Shown here piece by piece: positions 1 to 5,944 of a DNA stretch of 10,225 bases (the first letter of the stretch is position 1; each line of letters begins with the position of its first letter). The translations under genes were made by a program, and so were the position numbers. The stretch is from JBBIII01 sp037446575 (GTDB taxonomy: Bacteria; Bacteroidota; Ignavibacteria; UBA10030): positions 1 through 10,225 of the forward strand of contig JBBIII010000082.1 of NCBI GenBank assembly GCA_037446575.1, written 5' to 3'. The notes beneath the pieces are model-generated. The model was not told the DNA's origin, did no database searches, and worked only from the letters and a program-made list of their open reading frames with translations.

Positions 1-44
1 ACCTTCCGAAAGAAATTCAGTAAAAGAACTATCTTTCGGAAGGT
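1..44. terminator. 13-bp inverted repeat, probable intrinsic terminator
   Basis: Bases 1-13 and 32-44 are perfect reverse complements (ACCTTCCGAAAGA / TCTTTCGGAAGGT) separated by an 18-base loop. The hairpin begins 12 bases beyond the stop codon of the coiled-coil gene, the expected place for the end of the leftward cluster. On the plus strand the stem is followed by TGATATTTTTTATT, a good T-rich tail for a rightward transcript arriving from outside the window. For the leftward transcript the tail would lie left of base 1 and cannot be seen. The stem starts exactly at the window edge and could extend further. The loop is large for a classical terminator, so a bidirectional terminator is likely but not certain. 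Confidence 0.6.
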
Positions 45-56
45 TGATATTTTTTA

Positions 57-1331
57 TTAAGAAGTGGGTTTTGCTGGTTTCCGCAAAAACCGAACTAACA
101 AAATAGCAACAATAGCGGCGCCTAACGCTACTAAAATATAAATTAACCAAGTTGCACTCGGTGTAACCGAAGAACTCCATTCATCGACTTTCAATTCAAT
201 GTCTTTTTTCTGAATTTCCGTAATTTCACCTAACTCGACAAGAGCAGAGAGCCATACTGTGCGTAGTTCGGGTTGCCAAATATTTTCATTAAAATTCAAG
301 AATAGCTTGTAACGTTGATCATCATCTTTAGCAGTATTTTGGATTTGCTCTTCAATGAAAAAAGAAAGGTTTGCAACGAATTCATCTCCGTTGTTAAATT
401 CTTTCAGCAAAATGCCCTTATCTTTAAAGAGATTATGTAATGAACGCCACATAGCGCCATTAACTCGTTTGCCCCAAACAGTCAACATCGAATCAACGAC
501 TTGCACCTCATTCTTTTTCTTAGTCTTCCCGCTTAAATACAGATTCGCTATTTTAGGTCCTAACCCCGTCCATTGCGAACGAAATCTCTGTTGCTGACGT
601 ACCAGTGTTACCAAATCACTACCCTTAAGTTGAGTTGTAGCAAGGAACATCATATTATCTATAATAGCCCGTTTTACATTACCAACGATAGTATGCTTTT
701 CCATTTTGCCTAAAAGTCCCTGTTTTTCCACATCCTTCATACCGGCAATATTTTTATCATATTGAAGGAATAAGCTGTCGGTAAGCGCGAATATTAAAGC
801 GTCGCGTTCTTGCAATCCCTGCCGAAGTTTCACAACTAAATTACGCAATGAATCAATTGGTGTAGTCGCTGTGAAAAGGTCGCCTGATAATTTTTGAATA
901 TTCAGACTAAGCTGTTTAACATCAGCCATAAGCTTATCATTTTGCACATTTAGCCGCGCAACTTGGTCTGATAACTCGCGCACTGTTACTTCTAATTCTG
1001 CTATTCTAATTATCTGACTTTCTATTACTCCAAGGTCTCTTTGCCTTATCAATAATTTTCCGCGTAACTGTTCAATGGTCCGTCCATATCCATCCGGAAA
1101 AATTGCTTTATCAAGCAAAGCTTTATCTGCTAAAAAATCTTTTTCAATAACATCTATTGAAGCGCTTGCCTCAGCGCATTCTTGTACTGTTTTAGCTTGT
1201 TCGATATTCTTCGAAATTGATTTCGTTATGTTCTGAAATTTTTGAACAGTTTCATAATCGGATTTTTGTTGAGAAAAAAGTCCAATGCCGGTAGTAACCA
1301 GCAAAGTAAGAAGTATCGATATCGTTTTCAT
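57..1331 (-). CDS. Periplasmic coiled-coil protein with C-terminal membrane anchor, function unknown
   Basis: I do not recognise this 424-residue protein. It starts with a signal-peptide-like segment (residues 1-20, hydrophobic core ISILLTLLVTTGIGLF, cut probably near Ser20-Gln21). A heptad-like, charged and Leu/Ile-rich stretch around residues 85-180 predicts a coiled coil. A mostly helical region with several Trp follows (about 205-385). A single hydrophobic segment at about 394-413 is followed by a basic tail (RFLRKPAKPTS). By the positive-inside rule this puts the bulk in the periplasm, held in the inner membrane by the C-terminus. The ATG overlaps the stop of the upstream lipoprotein gene (ATGA) and has its own strong ribosome site AAGGAG seven bases upstream, so the start is secure and the two genes are co-transcribed. 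A role in the cell envelope with the lipoprotein is inference only. Confidence 0.85.
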   Translation of the reverse strand: MKTISILLTLLVTTGIGLFSQQKSDYETVQKFQNITKSISKNIEQAKTVQECAEASASIDVIEKDFLADKALLDKAIFPDGYGRTIEQLRGKLLIRQRDLGVIESQIIRIAELEVTVRELSDQVARLNVQNDKLMADVKQLSLNIQKLSGDLFTATTPIDSLRNLVVKLRQGLQERDALIFALTDSLFLQYDKNIAGMKDVEKQGLLGKMEKHTIVGNVKRAIIDNMMFLATTQLKGSDLVTLVRQQQRFRSQWTGLGPKIANLYLSGKTKKKNEVQVVDSMLTVWGKRVNGAMWRSLHNLFKDKGILLKEFNNGDEFVANLSFFIEEQIQNTAKDDDQRYKLFLNFNENIWQPELRTVWLSALVELGEITEIQKKDIELKVDEWSSSVTPSATWLIYILVALGAAIVAILLVRFLRKPAKPTS

Positions 1332-1786
1332 TTCTTGACTCCTTCCGCTATCCCGTCTTTAGATAGCAAAATAGGCGCGCTATTTCCATCAAGTAATTGA
1401 ATATTTGGCGCACGCTGATTTAGAGCGGGATTATTTAATCCATTCTGCGCCACAAGTATCTTAGTCGCAAGTTTTAATCCGCCATCGATTTGTTCAAAAA
1501 CATATACATTTTTAAATTTTGAGGCGGTAACAAAATAAAAACCACGTGTATCGCGGATTAACCTAAGAGTAACTTTCGATACATTGGCCGAATCTTGTGT
1601 TTCTGCGAAAATCAATTCTCTAACATTTACAGAAAAATTATACCGGTCATCCGTAATAAAGCCCTTGCTATCGACTTTAATTACAGATTCTATTGGCCAG
1701 GCAAAATCGCCCGGTTTAAGAACAAGAGATGAACAACCTGCAAATATAATTACACCAAACAATACAGTTATTATTAATGTTTTCAT
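1328..1786 (-). CDS. Small predicted lipoprotein, function unknown
   Basis: This 152-residue protein begins MKTLIITVLFGVIIFAGCSS. It has a basic N-terminus, a hydrophobic core and a lipobox (IFAGC) with the acylated cysteine at position 18, so it should be processed by signal peptidase II and anchored as a lipoprotein. Ser19-Ser20 follow rather than Asp, which in enterobacterial sorting would favour the outer membrane, but this rule may not hold here. The mature part (about 134 residues) alternates hydrophobic and polar residues in a way that suggests a small beta-rich domain. I recognise no motif in it. The start is supported by GGAGG four bases upstream. It is the first gene after a 139-base gap holding a candidate promoter, and its stop overlaps the start of the coiled-coil membrane protein, so the two probably act together. 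The partnership is inferred from gene order only. Confidence 0.87.
   Translation of the reverse strand: MKTLIITVLFGVIIFAGCSSLVLKPGDFAWPIESVIKVDSKGFITDDRYNFSVNVRELIFAETQDSANVSKVTLRLIRDTRGFYFVTASKFKNVYVFEQIDGGLKLATKILVAQNGLNNPALNQRAPNIQLLDGNSAPILLSKDGIAEGVKK
1339..1344 (-). promoter_or_regulatory. Shine-Dalgarno site of the coiled-coil gene
   Basis: AAGGAG on the minus strand, seven bases before the ATG at 1331 and inside the 3' end of the upstream lipoprotein gene. It fixes the start codon at the ATGA overlap. Confidence 0.75.
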
Positions 1787-1790
1787 AAAA

Positions 1791-1795
1791 CCTCC
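1791..1795 (-). promoter_or_regulatory. Shine-Dalgarno site of the lipoprotein gene
   Basis: GGAGG on the minus strand, four bases (TTTT) before the ATG at 1786. The core is strong and the spacing slightly short. It supports the chosen start. Confidence 0.7.
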
Positions 1796-1867
1796 AATAT
1801 TTGTTTTAGAGGAAAGCCAATAAAAAAAATCGTACCAATGTAAAAAAGGATATTGATTGATTCAAGT

Positions 1868-1873
1868 ATTATA
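1868..1873 (-). promoter_or_regulatory. Candidate -10 element (TATAAT) for the lipoprotein/coiled-coil unit
   Basis: In the 139-base gap between the outer-membrane protein gene and the lipoprotein gene, the minus strand reads CTCTATAATACTTG, an exact TATAAT. Initiation about seven bases downstream would give a leader of roughly 75 bases. There is no good TTGACA-like -35 at the usual distance, and no Bacteroidota-type TTTG/TAnnTTTG pair that I could find. The gap is very AT-rich, so TATAAT could occur by chance. The gap is the largest in the cluster, which favours a promoter here. Confidence 0.35.
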
Positions 1874-1925
1874 GAGAAAACTTTAAATATAATTTTAGCG
1901 AATTTTTTGGGATTTTTGGTTAAAA

Positions 1926-3050
1926 TCAGCGTGGAATGTAAGCGCTTAATCCAATCGGTAAAAATGAAAATGTAACGCCCAATGTAATTTGCGCTTTTTT
2001 TCCAACTAAGATAAAAAATCCGGGAGATACAGAACCAACGGATACAACTCCTGGATAGACATCGAAGTAAAAAAACTCCTTAAAATTATCAGTCAAAACT
2101 AATGACATCATTAAAGAATTATTCCTATCCCAATAAACGCCTACACGAGGACCAAATTTTATAGCGGGCCTAACAGCTCCAGTATATGGATTTTCGATAG
2201 TATAGACTTGTTTTGATGTCAATCCGCCTGTAACTGAAATTGCATCTTCGTTATTAGTTTTATAACTAAGGCCCAGTTCGCCGAATGCGCCAAAATGATA
2301 TATTATACTAGTTCTGTTCGATTTAGAAATTGGATACCTGATAACAAAACTCTGTCTTGTATTGCGAATTGCAAATGGAAGGAATGAAAATGCTGGTTGA
2401 CTATTCCAATCAAATAGTTCCACTTTTGTAGAAAAAAAGTCGCATACTCCATCGAAACTAAAAAGTATGATACCAAGCGGGTCGAAAATTAATAGGTCAG
2501 CAATTGGATCTACATTCGAGTAAAAAAAACTTTCGCCGTTTTCAATAATTTCGTTTATATAATGATAACCCATAGCCGTTACTGCGGCAAGAAAATATGG
2601 AACAGGATAACCGTAGTAATCGAACCATTCCGCAGCTTTTCGGTACGCCATACCTCCGCCTATTAAATGCAAAGTATAATTAGGAAAATATTGTGCTTTT
2701 TCGGCGCTTAAACTGGTAGGAAACACTTCGTGCGTAAAAAAATCTTTCCATCCATATTTTGAAATTTGAGGTAATGGAGAAGTTATATTAGCCCACACAT
2801 TGGAACTACCGCCTTTCCAAGGTAACTCGGCAAAAGAATTAGGGCGCCAATATGCTTGTAATTCATCGAAGCCGCCATTGACTAACATTGAAAAAGGATT
2901 GAATGTAGCGTCCGAACCGTAAGAAATTGGTTTATAAAAATAGAATTTTTTTTCTTGAGCATGACTGCTTAATAAGAGAAATAAAAACAGCGGAAGGCAT
3001 TTTAGAGACGAGTTAATCAAATTTATTTGGCTTTTTCTTGTTTCCACCAT
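1926..3050 (-). CDS. Predicted outer-membrane or periplasmic protein, function unknown
   Basis: A 374-residue exported protein. The hydrophobic stretch LPLFLFLLLSSHA (residues 19-31) ends in S-H-A before QEKK, a good signal peptidase I site. The N-terminal region before it is long (18 residues), so the true start may lie further in. Residues 124-197 hold a Gly-rich, aromatic segment (HLIGGGMAYR) and an NEIIENGE...DPIADLLIFDPLG block, which loosely recalls DUF3943-type envelope proteins; I would not assign that family without a profile search. From about 235 to the end the sequence alternates polar and hydrophobic residues with many Gly, Tyr and Phe, like outer-membrane beta strands. The first 28 bases overlap the end of herA in another frame, and the ATG has no Shine-Dalgarno site, so translation may be coupled to herA. 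A 139-base gap follows. Confidence 0.8.
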   Translation of the reverse strand: MVETRKSQINLINSSLKCLPLFLFLLLSSHAQEKKFYFYKPISYGSDATFNPFSMLVNGGFDELQAYWRPNSFAELPWKGGSSNVWANITSPLPQISKYGWKDFFTHEVFPTSLSAEKAQYFPNYTLHLIGGGMAYRKAAEWFDYYGYPVPYFLAAVTAMGYHYINEIIENGESFFYSNVDPIADLLIFDPLGIILFSFDGVCDFFSTKVELFDWNSQPAFSFLPFAIRNTRQSFVIRYPISKSNRTSIIYHFGAFGELGLSYKTNNEDAISVTGGLTSKQVYTIENPYTGAVRPAIKFGPRVGVYWDRNNSLMMSLVLTDNFKEFFYFDVYPGVVSVGSVSPGFFILVGKKAQITLGVTFSFLPIGLSAYIPR

Positions 3051-4630
3051 CGAGTAACAACGTCTTCAATTTTTGTTCTTGTTCCGCTCTGTTTCCATTT
3101 TTCATAAAACTTAATGTCACTGCTGTCGGGTTCTGGATCCGGATAATCGATTTGCACACGTAACGGCATGGCGATTGAGTCGCCAACAATTAGCGCTTCG
3201 CCCTGACGCAAGGATGGGAGCACCTCAGTTAAACTTGCAAATGTATCTGGGACAAGCCGGCGTACGTAGTTTTGATCCAGAGGATTTGTTAATCGTAATA
3301 TCACGTAGTTATTGCACTGAGAAAGAATAGTTTCAGAGACTTCAACGGGTCTTTGGCTTACAACCATTATACTAACGCCATACTTACGACCTTCTTTTGC
3401 AATTCGCTCCACAGTTCTGCGCGCGGTCGTAGTTGTTGTACTCGTGCTTGGTAAATAGTTATGGGCTTCTTCAAAGACGAGCAGAATTGGAAATTCACGA
3501 TGGTTAGGGTTCCAAAAATTAAAGTCAAATATTAAACGAGCTAATAACGAGACAATTGTATTAACAATATCGAAAGGAACGCCACTAAGATCTAGAATCG
3601 TAACTTGCGAGCTGCCGTTTGCGCCGAGTATTTTTATTAACAATTCATTTAACGATGTTGATTGCAAATACTTTTTGGGTCTAAACATAAACGAATAGCG
3701 AGGATCGTTAAGTTTTCCATCTAACCTTACAAGGAATCTTGTGAACTTGCCGTAAAACGGCCCCTCTTTTACTGTTCCGCTTATTGAAACCTTTTCTGTG
3801 TCCATATATTGCAACTTCGCTCGTATTTCGCTTAAATCATAATACATTGGTGTATCGATTGTAATGAGCGGAGACATTTCCGGGTTTTTGCCTTTACGCG
3901 ACATAATAATTAAATCTTTAAGCACTGTTATTTGACTTGAAGCATTTTCGTCTCTCTCATCGATAAACATTTCACGAATTTCGTCAAAGTTCATAAGCCA
4001 ATACGGCAATTCAAATTCCGCAATATCTAAATGATTGCAGGTTTCGCCAAATGATTTATGATACTCATTATGTATATCAAGAATGATTATGTTCGTATCG
4101 GGGTATTTTGACACTTTTTGCAATATCGATGATACAGTGCAGGATTTTCCTGAACCGCTTGAACCAACGATGGCAATATGTTTTCCAAAAAATTTGTTCG
4201 CATCTAAAAAAGCCCGCTGATTTTCAAATAAAGAGACTTGGCCTACAGAAAAGCCAAAGCGTTGGAAAATTGAAAACGCCACCGATAAGTCTCCTTCTTC
4301 AGCAAGAAAGACCGGCGTATCTACAACAGGGAATAAAGAAACTCCGCGTTCAAATTTACCAGATTTTACACTGCCTACCAACGAAGCGTACAAGATATAT
4401 CTTTGCTGTGCCTGTCCATTTACATGAACATCTTCCTTCTTCAATTCAGCCACCATTCCTACGAGCACAATCGAACCAATTGGAATTAGAATATAAGTAC
4501 CAATCTGACCTATATAATATGATTTCCCATTAATGTCGCGTTTTAGATTTGTAATTTTCGGATCAAGTAGAACAGAAACTATTCCGCTATTTACTGATGA
4601 TACCACGCCTATAAATTTTTGTTCGACCAT
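3023..4630 (-). CDS. HerA-like (DUF87) hexameric ATPase / DNA translocase
   Basis: This 535-residue protein has the layout of HerA-type FtsK/HerA-superfamily ATPases. An N-terminal beta-rich region (about 1-110) fits the HAS-barrel. Walker A is GSSGSGKSC at 156-164, and Walker B is LLVFEEAH at 383-390 with the acidic pair Glu387-Glu388. Then come RTVERIAKEGRKYG (405-418), holding the usual basic/arginine-finger region, and VVSQRP (423-428), the sensor motif. HerA proteins form hexamers that pump DNA; archaeal and some bacterial ones work with the nuclease NurA in end resection, and others belong to anti-phage pairs with Sir2 or nuclease effectors. No such partner is visible here, so the substrate is unknown. 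A Ser/Thr run (STSTTTTT, 395-402) directly after Walker B is unusual. The start is supported by AAAGGA six bases upstream. The gene follows a phosphatase gene by 21 bases and overlaps the next gene by 28. Confidence 0.9.
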   Translation of the reverse strand: MVEQKFIGVVSSVNSGIVSVLLDPKITNLKRDINGKSYYIGQIGTYILIPIGSIVLVGMVAELKKEDVHVNGQAQQRYILYASLVGSVKSGKFERGVSLFPVVDTPVFLAEEGDLSVAFSIFQRFGFSVGQVSLFENQRAFLDANKFFGKHIAIVGSSGSGKSCTVSSILQKVSKYPDTNIIILDIHNEYHKSFGETCNHLDIAEFELPYWLMNFDEIREMFIDERDENASSQITVLKDLIIMSRKGKNPEMSPLITIDTPMYYDLSEIRAKLQYMDTEKVSISGTVKEGPFYGKFTRFLVRLDGKLNDPRYSFMFRPKKYLQSTSLNELLIKILGANGSSQVTILDLSGVPFDIVNTIVSLLARLIFDFNFWNPNHREFPILLVFEEAHNYLPSTSTTTTTARRTVERIAKEGRKYGVSIMVVSQRPVEVSETILSQCNNYVILRLTNPLDQNYVRRLVPDTFASLTEVLPSLRQGEALIVGDSIAMPLRVQIDYPDPEPDSSDIKFYEKWKQSGTRTKIEDVVTRWWKQEKAK

Positions 4631-4636
4631 AACCTA

Positions 4637-4642
4637 TCCTTT
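4637..4642 (-). promoter_or_regulatory. Shine-Dalgarno site of the HerA-like gene
   Basis: AAAGGA on the minus strand with a six-base spacer to the ATG at 4630, within the 21-base gap after the phosphatase gene. It supports the HerA start. Confidence 0.65.
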
Positions 4643-4651
4643 CTATGTAAA

Positions 4652-5890
4652 TCAACTTACTCTTTTTATTACCACAATTGTTTTATCGTCGGAATATTCC
4701 GACCCTTCCGAAAAAAGCTCAACATCCTCTATTAATGATGTGCAAATTTCCTTCGCACCTTTACTCGCAAGTTTTTGGATGTTGTCGGATAATCTTTTCT
4801 CGCCGTACGGAGTTCCATCTATTCGTAATGCTTCCGTAATACCGTCCGTGTAAATAACGGCAATATCACCTTTCTTGAGCAATGTGCTTTCGACTCTATA
4901 GTTGCCTTTAGGCAATGGGCCAAGAATTAATCCCGTCGGTTCTAATAATTCAAAGCTATTTTCCTGTGCATGATAAACTATTGGACTATTATGTCCTGCA
5001 TTTGCATAAAGAAGTAATCCTTTCGCGCCGTCAGTAAGTTCTGCGTAAAACATCGACACAAAGTGTTCTTCTGAAAACGATCTATTCACAATCTTATTAA
5101 TGCCCGACATTAATGTTGCAGTTTTAGTATGATGCGCAATTCCCATACGAAGCGCTCCGACTACATATAAAGCTTGCGCCGCTGCTCTGAATCCTTTACT
5201 TGCGGCGTCTCCGACTACAACCATCAATCTATCTTTATTTTCATCTGAAAATATATAATCAAAAAAATCGCCGCCAACAATACGGTCGGGCACGGAAATG
5301 CCGTAGACGTCATAATAATAGAAATGCAGGAATGGATCCGGTAATATGCCCATCTGAATTTCACGCGCTTTGTCGATGTCCTGTTCCAGTAATTTCGCTT
5401 TTTGTTCTATTCGCCTGTTACGAAGCACTGATGTTACTGCTAAGCTTATTACATTGAGATTAGGTAAAAAATTATGATCAATATTGTCGGAATTTAGCGC
5501 CAATACATATTGATAGACCTGACCGTTCTTATAAGAGATTAATTCGCCGATGCCGGTAGCCGAATATTTAATTATACCTTTCATTCTCAAATATTTGTCA
5601 GTTTCATTTGCCACTATCGAGCGATGTTCTGCAAGTTGCTTAAATAAAGGATATCGTCCGATATGAATTCGATAACCTGTTTCTAATTTATCAATCTGAC
5701 CAATCTGATGAAGCAGTCTGTATGATTCTGTGGATGGTTCGTATTGCCATAATCTTCCCCCCTTCAAGCGGATGTCTTCATTTTTCACAATTTCATTAAG
5801 AACATGCTTCAACAGTTCTTTCTCACTTTTAAATTGTGAAGAGGCAAAGCTCTCAATTGTTCGAATTATTCTTCTTTGATTCATATACAT
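4652..5890 (-). CDS. SpoIIE/RsbU-type PP2C serine/threonine phosphatase
   Basis: A 412-residue predicted cytoplasmic protein phosphatase with no signal peptide or membrane segment. The C-terminal half (about 165-412) carries the PPM/SpoIIE metal-binding motifs: the linker helix AREIQMGILP (175-184), VGGDFFDY (205-212, Asp208), VVGDAASKG (225-233, Asp228), NAGHNSP (297-303), VIYTDGITEA (345-354, Asp349) and the final DDKT (401-404). All expected acidic ligands are present, so it should be active on phospho-Ser/Thr. Residues 20-155 look like a GAF-type sensor domain, which is a weak structural guess. Relatives dephosphorylate anti-sigma-factor antagonists (RsbV/SpoIIAA type), but no such gene is in the window. 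The gene follows mutS by 54 bases with no Shine-Dalgarno site; the ATG two codons in (base 5884) is an equally possible start. The herA gene starts 21 bases downstream, suggesting co-transcription. Confidence 0.92.
   Translation of the reverse strand: MYMNQRRIIRTIESFASSQFKSEKELLKHVLNEIVKNEDIRLKGGRLWQYEPSTESYRLLHQIGQIDKLETGYRIHIGRYPLFKQLAEHRSIVANETDKYLRMKGIIKYSATGIGELISYKNGQVYQYVLALNSDNIDHNFLPNLNVISLAVTSVLRNRRIEQKAKLLEQDIDKAREIQMGILPDPFLHFYYYDVYGISVPDRIVGGDFFDYIFSDENKDRLMVVVGDAASKGFRAAAQALYVVGALRMGIAHHTKTATLMSGINKIVNRSFSEEHFVSMFYAELTDGAKGLLLYANAGHNSPIVYHAQENSFELLEPTGLILGPLPKGNYRVESTLLKKGDIAVIYTDGITEALRIDGTPYGEKRLSDNIQKLASKGAKEICTSLIEDVELFSEGSEYSDDKTIVVIKRVS
4688..4703. repeat. Perfect 16-bp palindrome GTCGGAATATTCCGAC
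   Basis: The sequence is identical to its own reverse complement over all 16 bases. It lies in the last codons of the phosphatase gene (encoding part of the conserved SEYSDD segment) and 58 bases upstream of the herA start codon. It has the form of a dimeric repressor site, but it also encodes a conserved motif, so it may be accidental. Confidence 0.4.
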
Positions 5891-5944
5891 TTTACTATTA
5901 TGTAATCTATTTATTAAATATAATCAACCAATTCAAAAAAAATA

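Noticed and set aside
1891..1925. AT-rich inverted repeat (ATTTTA/TAAAAT) just after the outer-membrane protein gene
   Set aside because: The arms are only about six A/T pairs with no G/C and a long loop, too weak to call a terminator in such AT-rich sequence.
3744..3758. Short hairpin GCCGT-AAA-ACGGC inside the HerA-like gene
   Set aside because: The five-bp stem lies mid-gene in coding sequence with no T-rich tail, so it is not a credible terminator.
3023..4630. HerA-like gene as part of an anti-phage defence system (Sir2-HerA or nuclease-HerA)
   Set aside because: No Sir2, nuclease or other effector gene is adjacent; both flanks are a phosphatase and an envelope protein, and the surrounding genes are housekeeping.
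4702..4712. CCTTCCGAAA copy in the phosphatase gene resembling the left-edge hairpin arm
   Set aside because: Only ten bases are shared, no second arm is nearby, and the bases encode Ser-Glu-Gly residues; a coincidence is the simplest explanation.
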